Assembly (NCBI RefSeq): GCF_000759025.1 | Contig: NZ_JPOS01000077.1 | Coordinates: 1 to 64,000 of the forward strand | Source: Phaeodactylibacter xiamenensis | Lineage (GTDB): Bacteria; Bacteroidota; Bacteroidia; Chitinophagales; Saprospiraceae | Direction: 5' to 3' | DNA length: 64,000 nt | Part shown: in pieces, positions 23,304 to 32,510 of the stretch | How the letters are laid out: each line of letters opens with the position of its first letter | Position numbering within the stretch: position 1 is the stretch's first letter | Notes under the pieces: model-generated | What the model was told of the DNA's origin: nothing | What the model saw: the letters and a program-made list of their open reading frames with translations, nothing else | The model's database searches: none | Made by a program: the position numbers and the translations under genes

Positions 23304-26300
23304 TTACTGACCGTTAACCTTTACCAGTCGTATCGTTCGGTCCCGGCCGCCATCGTTCAGGTGAAGGAAGTAGTAGCCGTTGGGCAGGTGGCTGAGGTCC
23401 AGGGTTTCTTGTAGTAGCGGACTATTGGTTTGAGGTTGAATGCGGGTCAGGCGGACCTTGCCATTCATATCTACCACAGTCAGGGTGCACGGAGCGCCGC
23501 TTTTGACGTTCGCATTGACCGTTACCACATCATAAACCGGGTTCGGGAATGCCTGGAGTCGGGCATCCGGGGCGATGGACGCTTCCGGGGTTGGACTAAC
23601 TGTTGCAACCTGGCTTGTGGGCTCCGGTGTGTCAGGCGTAGTCAGCGCCAGGTTCGGAATCGTCGCATTGGTGTTATCAAAGGCAATAAAAGCAATGGAT
23701 TCGTCCATATGCCAGCGCTCACTATCGGAAATTTGATCCTCATCTACGGATAACTCGAAGGACTGATTGCCGAAAGGCTCCGCACCGTAGAGGACAGGCC
23801 AATGCCCGTCGCCCCCCTTAACGCCTGCTACGCTGAGAACAGCACCATTAGGGGCGGGAACAACTGTATTGTAGGTATCACTCGCGTTTTGACCGCCAAT
23901 GATAGCTGGTCCAACTCCAGCTTCCAGCATAACGCCGCTAAGGTTGTACTGTCCGGCTTCCATAAGGATGTAGCCGATGGTCTCCACTGCCCGGTCCGTG
24001 ATGGTATCGGCAGCGACATGTTTGCCCATAGCGTAATTATCAGGTTCAGCAGGGTTTCCGGAATGGTTGCCCCTTGATGCCCAGAATACCGACCAGCGGG
24101 TATCGTTTTCGCTCGTGACCTGCCCCAGCAAAACGGGGTGGCTGTATTGTTGCTCCATGTCGCGTTTTTCACGTGCAGACCACCAGGAGCTGGTGTTCGC
24201 CGTTTCAAGGGCACTCACGAATCCGGCTTCCATAGTAACGCCATCGTGCGCAGCCTGGTACTTGCCGGCCTGCACTGCCACAAAGTGGACATCGTAGAGG
24301 CTGTCGGTATCGCCGCCTGGGTTCTGGACTTTCAGCTCAAAGGTGTTTCCGTTGGCGTTGCGTACCCGCGGGACCACAGGCGCGTAGTCATAGCTGGGTA
24401 GCTGCACGGTGGCGATAACAACCATGTCTTCAAAACTCCGGTTGAGGGTAACCGTTTGCCAGGTATCTGAAACGCCCGTGATTAAACCGGTTTCTATGGG
24501 CATCGTGGTGGCATCGCCTACATTTGGGTCGCAGGCATCCGGTATGCCATCGTTATCGGTGTCGGTATTGTCATCGCCGTTCTCACAAATGTCATCCCAG
24601 TTGCAGACGCCGTCTCCATCGCTGTCCATAGGGATACCTGCACAGCCGCAGTCCTCGGTGTATACATCGAGAATCGTACAGGCAATGCCGTCGTCACAGG
24701 GGCGGCCGATCAGGTTGTCGTTACAGTCGTCGCAGGCATCGGGTAGGCCATCTTCATCTTCGTCTGCCATATCGTCAAAGCCGGGGCACACATCTTCCGC
24801 ATCGCAAATACCATCCATATCAGCATCGTACCGGCAAATGCGGTCTTCGAAGGCGAGATAGGCAACCTGTTCGGTGGTATGCCCGCGCTCTGTATCATGG
24901 ATTTGATCTTCATCTGCTACCATTCGGATCAGGCCGGGCTCTATGGGCTGTTCTCCAAAGAGGACCGGCCAGTAGCCATTGCCGCCGTCCATACCGGCAG
25001 CACTCAGCACCGCGCCCCGGATTTCAGGGTTGTCGAGGTCGTAGGTGTAGCCATTATTGTTGGGGCCACGGACGATGTCACTGCCCAGCCCGGCTTCCAG
25101 TATCCGGTTGCGGACCTGATAGGAGCCGGCTTCGATGATGAGGAAGCCGATCATTTCATCCGTGCGGGTGGTGTGGTAGTCCTCGCCTTTATGTTTGCCG
25201 GCGGACAGGTTGTTCATTTCCGGGGGATGGGCGGAATGATTGCCCCGGGAGGCCCAAAATACCGACCATGCCTCATTCTCCTGGGTCATGACTTGTCCCA
25301 GCACGACCGGATTTTCATAATACTGCCGGAAAGTCCGTTGCTCCCGGTTGCCCCACCAGTTGGAAGCATCGGCTGTTTTTGTGGCGGGCTCCAGGCGGGC
25401 TTCCATTTTGATGCCATCGTGCTCAGTGGAGTAAGTACCGGCTTCAGCCACTGCGTAGTAAACTGCGTAGTTAGCGGAAGTTGTCCCACCCGGGTTCTGA
25501 ATCCTCAGCTCAAAGCTGTTGCCTTGTGCATTCCGGATACGGGTTACTACTGGCAAGTCGGTTTTGTGCATCAGGTGTGGGGTGGCAATGACTACCATGG
25601 AATCGTAAGTTTCGGCCAGGGTAATCGTCTGCCAGTTTTCGGTAACAGATGGAGCGATGCCGGTTTCCAGGGGGAAATCAGCCGCAGTGCCTACGTGCGG
25701 GTCGCAAAGGTCAGGAATCTGATCCCCGTCTTCGTCAATGACCCGGCCACCGCAATTGCAGTCCCGGTCGAGTACATCATCAATCGTACAGGGATCGCCA
25801 TCGTCGCAGGGGCTGCCACTGTCGGTACAGCCGTCACAAATGGAAACCACCATGCGGTCGAGGTTCGGGCCCCAGCCATCTACCGGGCGCAGGGTGACTT
25901 CATGTGTGCCGGCTGACAAAATCTGTGGAAGCGTTATCTCCTGCCAGTCTTCCCAGTCGGTGGTTTCCGGGAACAAAAGGGCGGGTACAACGACTTCCCC
26001 ATCTATGGCCAGTTGCAGAAACCGGTCGCGGTGGTCGGAGGTGTAACGGAAGGTGAATTGGTGCTCCCCGTCAATACTCGTTTCAACCTGAAGGAGGATA
26101 AACTCTGAAGTATCGTTGGTGTAATCGATGAAGCCATCTCCGTAGAAATGGGGAATATGGTTGTGCACAGTTGTATTCCCCTCCAGGAAATTTTCTGCTT
26201 CGTAAGCCAGATTTCTACAGGGGTCTACGCCATCGGGTATGCCATCCCCATCCGAATCGAGCGCGACGCCCTTGCAGTTACAGTTGTTGTCGTATTGGTC

Positions 26301-26912
26301 GTTGACGGTGTACACATTTTGGTCATCGCAGGCCGCTCCTGCTCCGGGGCAGTCGCAGGCCAGGCTCCCTGCCTCCGATAAAGTGGGCCAGGAGGAAACG
26401 GGCAATGCAGCCGTTCCGTTATTGGCCTGTCGGCTGTTGAGGGAGGTGTGGGCGGCATCAAAGCTGATCTCCGGAGCACTGCCCTGCTGTTTGACGTCAA
26501 AGCAAACCGTACCTATGGTTACTGCAGGAGCTTCGTCCATTTCCGCGCAGGGCGGCATAGCATCGTTGAGCAGTAAGGTCAGGCTGAACTTTCCGGGGTG
26601 GGAGTAGGCATCGTATTCATGAGCGGACCACGGGCTCATCGTACCATCGAGGCAGTCTTGCCCACCGTTATAAGCCAGGGGCTCATAGCTATGAAACGTA
26701 AGTGCTTCGGCATTGTAAGTCAGCAACAGGGAGGAGGTGCCCATGCGGACGGGCTCACCACTATCGGACGCCAGGATGATATCCGTGCAGTACCGGTAAA
26801 GGTTACAGTCTTTGGAGGCATCGAGCTGCAGGGCAACGCTTTGGGCCAGCAGCTGACCGCTGGTGAAAAGACTGAATACCAGCGGCAGAATATAGGTGAT
26901 CGTTCTTTTCAT
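23304..26912 (-). CDS. Large modular T9SS-secreted adhesin-like protein
   Basis: 1202 residues. Signal peptide 1-23; cohesin-like beta-sandwich about 25-175; thrombospondin type 3-like calcium stretch 218-232 (DSDGDGIPDGVDPC); CBM6-like carbohydrate-binding module about 236-357 (starting YEAENF); Cys-rich loop 359-403; module 1 at about 413-690; further type 3-like stretches 693-796; module 2 at about 804-1080; Pro/Thr linker; T9SS type A sorting domain 1118-1202 (FPNP start, NGYYFLHL end). The two ~275-residue modules are clear duplicates (WQTITL/WQTVTL, SVFWASRGNHS in both) and recall H-type lectin-like repeats. Probably a calcium-stabilised, glycan-binding surface protein. Last gene of a three-gene operon. 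Confidence 0.88.
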   Translation of the reverse strand: MKRTITYILPLVFSLFTSGQLLAQSVALQLDASKDCNLYRYCTDIILASDSGEPVRMGTSSLLLTYNAEALTFHSYEPLAYNGGQDCLDGTMSPWSAHEYDAYSHPGKFSLTLLLNDAMPPCAEMDEAPAVTIGTVCFDVKQQGSAPEISFDAAHTSLNSRQANNGTAALPVSSWPTLSEAGSLACDCPGAGAACDDQNVYTVNDQYDNNCNCKGVALDSDGDGIPDGVDPCRNLAYEAENFLEGNTTVHNHIPHFYGDGFIDYTNDTSEFILLQVETSIDGEHQFTFRYTSDHRDRFLQLAIDGEVVVPALLFPETTDWEDWQEITLPQILSAGTHEVTLRPVDGWGPNLDRMVVSICDGCTDSGSPCDDGDPCTIDDVLDRDCNCGGRVIDEDGDQIPDLCDPHVGTAADFPLETGIAPSVTENWQTITLAETYDSMVVIATPHLMHKTDLPVVTRIRNAQGNSFELRIQNPGGTTSANYAVYYAVAEAGTYSTEHDGIKMEARLEPATKTADASNWWGNREQRTFRQYYENPVVLGQVMTQENEAWSVFWASRGNHSAHPPEMNNLSAGKHKGEDYHTTRTDEMIGFLIIEAGSYQVRNRILEAGLGSDIVRGPNNNGYTYDLDNPEIRGAVLSAAGMDGGNGYWPVLFGEQPIEPGLIRMVADEDQIHDTERGHTTEQVAYLAFEDRICRYDADMDGICDAEDVCPGFDDMADEDEDGLPDACDDCNDNLIGRPCDDGIACTILDVYTEDCGCAGIPMDSDGDGVCNWDDICENGDDNTDTDNDGIPDACDPNVGDATTMPIETGLITGVSDTWQTVTLNRSFEDMVVIATVQLPSYDYAPVVPRVRNANGNTFELKVQNPGGDTDSLYDVHFVAVQAGKYQAAHDGVTMEAGFVSALETANTSSWWSAREKRDMEQQYSHPVLLGQVTSENDTRWSVFWASRGNHSGNPAEPDNYAMGKHVAADTITDRAVETIGYILMEAGQYNLSGVMLEAGVGPAIIGGQNASDTYNTVVPAPNGAVLSVAGVKGGDGHWPVLYGAEPFGNQSFELSVDEDQISDSERWHMDESIAFIAFDNTNATIPNLALTTPDTPEPTSQVATVSPTPEASIAPDARLQAFPNPVYDVVTVNANVKSGAPCTLTVVDMNGKVRLTRIQPQTNSPLLQETLDLSHLPNGYYFLHLNDGGRDRTIRLVKVNGQ

Positions 26913-26919
26913 CGTTCGG

Positions 26920-28944
26920 TTATTTTAATTGGCCCAGTTTGCTGCGGTTACCGCGCCAGAGCTGGAAATCGTTGGCATCAATCTGGCCATCGGCATTGAG
27001 GTCATAGTTGTCGTAATGAGCGGATTGTCCCTGTTGGGTTGTCCAGAGGTTGTAGTCCTGATTGTTGACGATGTGGTTGTGGTCGGCATCGCCACTGCGC
27101 ATGGTCCAAACCTGTCCGGTGATTTTGAGCTGCCGGTCACCGAGGGCTCGGTTTTCGCTGGTTGTGAAATCATACTGGAAGTTCGGGCTGTCTGTGGGAA
27201 CAGGCTCAGCGGAGACGACGGCCAGATGGTTCCGGTGGAATACCGCCAGGTGGTAAGTGCCATCCGGTACGCCATCAAAGGAAATACCAGCGGTACCATC
27301 AGTTCCCATCAATTGTCCATCGGCGCGAAGGAGGAAAGCCTTGCGGGCTACGGTATGGGCGAGGTTATTGGCAGTGCGCAACTCGGCCAGCACCCAGTCA
27401 ACGGTATCTTCCGGCCAGGTAGTTACGGTTTCGGTGCCATTGTAGTTGAAGGGGGCGGCAGTGTAGGGCTGAGTGTTCGGCAATGCATTCCGGTCCAGCA
27501 GTTGGGTATGCATTTGCTGCAGCTGCGGATCGTAGAAGCCTTCAAGGAACAGGCGCACCCGTATACAGGCGCAGGTCACGGGTGGCTGAGGGGTATAGTA
27601 GCAGGCGTCGGGCACCAGGTTGCTCTCATTGATAAAAGTGGGGCGATTGGCGATGTATTCCTGCCGCTTGAAGGTGCTGCTAAGCGAATCATCATTGGCC
27701 CCCAGCCAGTCCTGAAGGACAGTAGAGAACACCTGCCGGTAGTCGTACTGAATTTGTTCAGGATTGGGCGCACCGGGATTGTCCTGATCGCTCAGATTGA
27801 TGTTGTTGCCGATCACGCCACCGTCCACGCCCCGGCCGATGAGGAACATGGAGCTGAGGGTGCCGTGGTCGGTGCCGCGGCTGCCGTTTTGTATGATTTT
27901 GCGGCCAAATTCTGAAAAAATTACGGTTAGCACCTTGTTGTCGAGGCCCATGTTTTGGATATCCTCCTGGAAAGCCGCCACGGATTCGCTTAGGTCGCCG
28001 AGGAGGTTGGCGTGAGTGCCCTCTGTATTGTTGTTGTACTGCACCATATTATTGTGGTTGTCCCAGCCACCTTTGCTGGCCATATAAATTTTGGTGCGGC
28101 TGCCCCCTGCCATCATCCGGGCAATGGTTTTGAGCTGATTGCCGAGGGAACTATTGGGGTAGTCTGCCGAATTGGTGCCGTTGTTAAAGGTATCTGAAAT
28201 CCGGGAAGCGTAGACATTCACACTTTTGCTGATGGTCTGAATGTGGTTGAGCATAGCACCGTGGTCCGTATCGGGAATGTCCATAATCGGCGCACCGCCC
28301 AGGGAGGAGATCATGGTGTAAAAGCCGGACGGGTCCTGCCCGGAGAGGTTGATCTCCAGGCGGTGCTCGGCCGCAGAGTGGAAGCCGGTAGAGATAGTGT
28401 TGCCAAAGAGGAGGGCCAGAGGATCCGGTTCTCCGTCAAAGGGTGTGCCGTTGTAGCCCGGGTAGCGGTCTTCCAGGAAGCGGGCCATCCAGCCGCTTCT
28501 TTCATTTTGCAGGGCGCCACCGCTGCCGGTCAGCCAGTTCTCCGTAGATTTGAAGTGGGAACGGTTGGGCTGATCATAGCCCACCCCCTGCACCATCGTC
28601 AGTAAGCCATCATCGTACAGGTTTTTGAAGGCCGAAAGGCGGGGGTGCAGCCCGAGTGCCTGATCGTCGCTGAGGCTGTCGTCCAGCGTAATCAGGCTTT
28701 GTTCAGGCAAGTAGATGGAGGGGCGGAATTGGGTGTAAGCTGAAAATTGGGATAAAGGTACCGCCGTGTTGAAAATATCATTGGCACCGTTAAGGAATAT
28801 GATGACGACACTCCGGTCGGTCACTTCGCAGGGGTTGGGCAGGAAAGGCGTGGTCGAGGCGATTCCGCTCAGCGGCATCGCACCGGCCAGAAGGGGGTAC
28901 ATCCCCAGTGCTGCCGATTGTTGAAGGAAGTTTCTTCTGTTCAT
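26920..28944 (-). CDS. DUF1501 protein with C-terminal dockerin-like domain
   Basis: 674 residues. The N-terminus MNRRNFLQQSAALGMYPLLAGA resembles a Tat signal (RRNFLQ). The body (about 40-470) is a DUF1501 domain, a sulfatase/phosphatase-like fold, with FLNGANDIFN, GWDNHNNM and FSEFGRKIIQNGSRGTDHGT. The C-terminus has two calcium-loop repeats, Asp619-Asp630 (DADHNHIVNNQD) and Asp648-Asp659 (DLNADGQIDAND), each followed by a helix, which is the dockerin pattern. It starts 20 bp after the DUF1800 gene and ends 7 bp before the T9SS protein, whose N-terminus is cohesin-like. Function of DUF1501 is unknown. Confidence 0.88.
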   Translation of the reverse strand: MNRRNFLQQSAALGMYPLLAGAMPLSGIASTTPFLPNPCEVTDRSVVIIFLNGANDIFNTAVPLSQFSAYTQFRPSIYLPEQSLITLDDSLSDDQALGLHPRLSAFKNLYDDGLLTMVQGVGYDQPNRSHFKSTENWLTGSGGALQNERSGWMARFLEDRYPGYNGTPFDGEPDPLALLFGNTISTGFHSAAEHRLEINLSGQDPSGFYTMISSLGGAPIMDIPDTDHGAMLNHIQTISKSVNVYASRISDTFNNGTNSADYPNSSLGNQLKTIARMMAGGSRTKIYMASKGGWDNHNNMVQYNNNTEGTHANLLGDLSESVAAFQEDIQNMGLDNKVLTVIFSEFGRKIIQNGSRGTDHGTLSSMFLIGRGVDGGVIGNNINLSDQDNPGAPNPEQIQYDYRQVFSTVLQDWLGANDDSLSSTFKRQEYIANRPTFINESNLVPDACYYTPQPPVTCACIRVRLFLEGFYDPQLQQMHTQLLDRNALPNTQPYTAAPFNYNGTETVTTWPEDTVDWVLAELRTANNLAHTVARKAFLLRADGQLMGTDGTAGISFDGVPDGTYHLAVFHRNHLAVVSAEPVPTDSPNFQYDFTTSENRALGDRQLKITGQVWTMRSGDADHNHIVNNQDYNLWTTQQGQSAHYDNYDLNADGQIDANDFQLWRGNRSKLGQLK

Positions 28945-28964
28945 GATTTCGGTGTTGGTCGGTT

Positions 28965-30578
28965 TTAGAAAGTTTGGAATTCCGGTGAGCCCACGACGGC
29001 TTCAAAGAGGTCAGTGAGCGCGACTTTGACGGACTCATCGTTGCCGGACTGCAGATAGCCCTGCCATTCAAACATCCAGTTGATGGGGCTGAGGTCGCCG
29101 AGCAGTTTCTGTAGGAAGTAGTCAAATCGTTCGCCTTGTGGCATTTCCGGTAAAGTGAGTTCCAAAAACTGCCGGACCAGTTCGTCTGCGTACTCCTGAT
29201 TGGTGAAATTGTCCCGGAAGAAGGGAACCAGGTCAACCTGAAACGGGATGTCGCGGTTGTTCTGAACGGTTTTGCCCTCCAATAGTGCATAGGGCAGGCG
29301 GAACCGGTAGGCGATGGTGGACTGATCGAACCAGAATTTACTGTAATTGGGTGCTTTAAAGAAACCCGGATACCCTTCTACAGACAGGGGGTAGAAGGTA
29401 AAACCGATGTGCTCCAGGTGGTTGTACAAAAAGCGCTGAGCGGTGGTGTCGTAATGCTCCACGTTGTTATTGAGCACTCCCATTTTATTGGCATCAAAGA
29501 GGTTGATGGCGCCGAGGACGTAATCCAATGGGCTTTTTAGTTTTCCGCCGATCACTTCGTCTTTAGCGTTGCTGTCATCTTCATCGTAGAAATGACGGCT
29601 GCACAGCAGGGTCTTCAGGGTGTTTTCGATATGGTATGCATCATTGTAGAGTTGGTCTGCAAGCGGTTGTATGATCGTTTGCTCGGCTTCCTCACTAATG
29701 ATGTCTTTTACAAAAAAGTGGTAGAGGCGCCGTACGTAAGCCCGTGCGGTCTCCGTTTGGTTGAAGACCATGTCCACGAAGTCCTGCAGCTCGCGGTACA
29801 TATCGGCCTCGTCGGTAGCGCCGGTGATGGTTTGGTTTCCGAAAGCAGCGGAAAAGGTCTTGAAACCCGCGTGGTGACGGTTGTAGATGGCCCGTCCGGT
29901 GGACAGCCCGGTTTCCGGGTCCTTATTATCGAAGCCTTCATCGTCGAATCCGGTGAGGACGCGGGCGGCCTGTTTGATGTCTTCTTCGGTGTAGTTGGTG
30001 TAATCGCCGGTACTCTGCACGGGCCCTTTCAGGATGGTAAAAAGCTCCAGGAATTCCCGGGCGTAATTTTCGTTGGGGCTATCGCGCCGGTTGTTGTTAT
30101 TGTTGAGATAGCGTAGCATTTTATTGTCGAGGGTGACTTTACAGGCCAGCGTTTTGATGTTGCCGGTGGCGTACATTTGGAACAGCCTGAACAGGTCAAA
30201 TTCAGACCAGTCGCGGTCTTCCTCTGTGACGAAAATGCTATGCCAGAACAGCGCCATTTTATGCCGCACGGACGGGTCATGAAGCATTTCATTCACCACC
30301 CAAAGCCATACCGCGCGCCGCTTTCTGCCCATGAAGGTGTCGGGGCCGTTATCGTAGGGGCCGGTGGTGAGCCAGGCGGTTGTGCCATCCATCCAGTTGA
30401 TGGGCCCTTCGGGATGCACGAGAGGAGGTATAGCCAGGAGTGTTTCCACTGCTTCCGTTGCCGTCATACCGGCAAATGCATTAATCCGGTCTTTGGAGAC
30501 AGCAAAGGAAGCCCGCCGAAGCAAATGAGCTGCAAGTCTGTTGCCCAGTACTCCCGGCCGGGGACTTAGGTTCGCCAT
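28965..30578 (-). CDS. DUF1800 domain protein
   Basis: 537 residues, mostly helical. Visible DUF1800 features are HLLRRASFAVSKDRINAF near the N-terminus, MALFWHSIFV, NENYAREFLELFTI and GTFYPLSVEGYPG-like endings near HIGFTFYPLSVEGYP. There is no obvious signal peptide; the start chosen (MANLSPRPGVLGN) may be right or slightly internal. DUF1800 genes are almost always paired with DUF1501 genes, as here, and the pair is thought to act together in the envelope or on secreted material, but no activity is proven. It is the promoter-proximal gene of the operon. Confidence 0.88.
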   Translation of the reverse strand: MANLSPRPGVLGNRLAAHLLRRASFAVSKDRINAFAGMTATEAVETLLAIPPLVHPEGPINWMDGTTAWLTTGPYDNGPDTFMGRKRRAVWLWVVNEMLHDPSVRHKMALFWHSIFVTEEDRDWSEFDLFRLFQMYATGNIKTLACKVTLDNKMLRYLNNNNNRRDSPNENYAREFLELFTILKGPVQSTGDYTNYTEEDIKQAARVLTGFDDEGFDNKDPETGLSTGRAIYNRHHAGFKTFSAAFGNQTITGATDEADMYRELQDFVDMVFNQTETARAYVRRLYHFFVKDIISEEAEQTIIQPLADQLYNDAYHIENTLKTLLCSRHFYDEDDSNAKDEVIGGKLKSPLDYVLGAINLFDANKMGVLNNNVEHYDTTAQRFLYNHLEHIGFTFYPLSVEGYPGFFKAPNYSKFWFDQSTIAYRFRLPYALLEGKTVQNNRDIPFQVDLVPFFRDNFTNQEYADELVRQFLELTLPEMPQGERFDYFLQKLLGDLSPINWMFEWQGYLQSGNDESVKVALTDLFEAVVGSPEFQTF

Positions 30579-30855
30579 AGATCAATAGGTTGTGTAAGTA
30601 GATAAATGTACTACAGGGTTCAGGTACCCCAAAACGGAAGCGGGCACCGATGACTAAAGTCCCGACACAGTCTTTAGGTAGAACCTGTAAAAAATCTTTG
30701 TAGTAGGATTGCGAAGTGTTTGCTTAACGCGAAAACTAAGCTTTTAGCAGGACGAGGAGAAGTGAAATAATAAGTCGTCACTTTGCCTTTGGTCAATATT
30801 AATAATATTTGGTTTTCTTTCCCAATTATCCCCGAGGGTTTTTAGGAATAAATTA

Positions 30856-32427
30856 ATGCTTAGCTTTGTAAAAAAAGTTGCTATGTCCTTGAAGTCTGTT
30901 TTTTGGCTGTTGCTGTTGTTTGTTGTAGTGGGTTGTGAATCAGGCAGTCCGGCTGAAGCTGAGCCCTATCAGTTGGGAGAGGTTGATCTTAAAGTTACGG
31001 GTTCGCCGGAGGCATTGCCCTATTTCGAAAAGGGGCTGTTGCTGCTGCACAGCTTCGAATACGAAGATGCCCGTGCGGCTTTTCAGAAAGCGCAGGAAAC
31101 GGATGAGGATTTTGCCATGGCTTACTGGGGCGAAGCGATGACCTACAATCAGCCGATCTGGCACCGGCAGCAGGCGGAGAAAGGCCGGAGTACCATGGCA
31201 CGACTGGGCAAAAACCTGAATCAGCAGCTGGCTAAAGCAGGGACCGGTTTGGAAAAGGACCTGGTCCGCTCTCTGCATGTGCTGTACGGAGAGGGCGAGA
31301 AGGCGGATCGGGATCAGGCATACGCTGAATTCATGAGCGAACTGTACGAAAAGTATCCGGGGCAGCAGGAAGTGGCTGCGTTCTACGCGCTTTCCCTGCT
31401 GGGGAGTGTGCAGGCGGGCCGTGATAAGGCGGTCTTTGAGAAAGGCGCAGGCATCGCACAGAGCATTATCCGGGAAAATCCGGCCCACCCGGGCGCACTG
31501 CACTACCTGATTCATTCCTACGATGACCCGGGGCACGCCCGTTTGGCGCTCGATGCGGCCAATAGTTATGCCAAAGTTGCCCCCGATGCCGCCCACGCCC
31601 TGCATATGCCGTCTCATATTTATGTGGCTATGGGGATGTGGGACGAAGTTGTCAACTCGAATATTGCTTCTTACGATGCGAGTGTGCAGCGTATGAAAGC
31701 AAAAGAACTGGACAACGATGCCCGGAGTTACCACGCTTTCCACTGGCTGCAGTATGGTTATCTGCAAAAGGGGGATTTTGAAAAAGCCGAAGCAATCCTG
31801 ACGGAAATGGCAGGCTACACAACGGAGTTGCCTTCGGTTACCGCCCGGTCGTACCTGGTACGCATGCTGGGCAATTTCCTGGTGGAGACCGGCAAATGGG
31901 ACCACCCACTGGCAGCTACGGAGGTGGAACTGGATGACCTCAATATCAGCCATCAGGCGGTTGGGTATTTCCTGCAGGGCTATCAGGCTTACCGGCAGAA
32001 GGATGAAACGCTGTTGGCCGGCATCATTGATACTCTGGCGGACAAGCGGCAGCAGGCAACCATGATCATGGCTGCCGGGGGAGCTCCCATGTGCAGCACG
32101 AGCAGTGCCTGGGGCAGTGCCAATAAAGTGGAGGTCAAACAGGCGGAGGTGATGGAGCTGGAGCTAAAGGCACTGCTCTGGCGCCTTAGAGGGGACGAAA
32201 AGAAAGCCGAAAAGTATATGGTCAGGGCGGTCAATACGCAGCACAAAAATGATTACAGCTACGGGCCACCGGAGATTGTGTACCCCGCCTACGAATTCTA
32301 CGCCGATTACCTTATGGAGCAGGCGTCTTATGCTAAAGCCCTGGAAATGTATGAAATGGCTCAGGAAAGAGGGCCAGGCCGATCGCTCGCTGTCAATGGT
32401 GCACTTAGAGCTAAGGCAGCGCTATAA
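30856..32427 (+). CDS. TPR-repeat lipoprotein
   Basis: 523 residues. The hydrophobic N-terminus ends in a lipobox (FVVVGC, Cys27), so it is a membrane-anchored lipoprotein. A later Met (residue 10) could also start it. Helical tetratricopeptide-like repeats follow: FEKGLLLLHSFEYEDARAAFQ, MAYWGEAMTYNQPIW, HMPSHIYVAMGMWDEVVNSN and YLQKGDFEKAEAILTEM. The MPSHIY/ALHYLIHSYDDPGHA stretches are conserved in a family widespread in Bacteroidota and Proteobacteria with no assigned function. Single gene; the 277 bp upstream hold divergent promoters and no gene. Confidence 0.85.
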   Translation: MLSFVKKVAMSLKSVFWLLLLFVVVGCESGSPAEAEPYQLGEVDLKVTGSPEALPYFEKGLLLLHSFEYEDARAAFQKAQETDEDFAMAYWGEAMTYNQPIWHRQQAEKGRSTMARLGKNLNQQLAKAGTGLEKDLVRSLHVLYGEGEKADRDQAYAEFMSELYEKYPGQQEVAAFYALSLLGSVQAGRDKAVFEKGAGIAQSIIRENPAHPGALHYLIHSYDDPGHARLALDAANSYAKVAPDAAHALHMPSHIYVAMGMWDEVVNSNIASYDASVQRMKAKELDNDARSYHAFHWLQYGYLQKGDFEKAEAILTEMAGYTTELPSVTARSYLVRMLGNFLVETGKWDHPLAATEVELDDLNISHQAVGYFLQGYQAYRQKDETLLAGIIDTLADKRQQATMIMAAGGAPMCSTSSAWGSANKVEVKQAEVMELELKALLWRLRGDEKKAEKYMVRAVNTQHKNDYSYGPPEIVYPAYEFYADYLMEQASYAKALEMYEMAQERGPGRSLAVNGALRAKAAL

Positions 32428-32510
32428 AAACAGCCGCCCACATCACGAATGATGCAGACGGCCGATTGGGGGGAATCAGTTCTTTGTTCTGTAAGTCAGA
32501 CCCCTCAAGA

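Noticed and set aside
24879-25916. A 345-residue plus-strand frame
   Set aside because: Antisense to the T9SS protein's lectin-like modules; no signal or domain.
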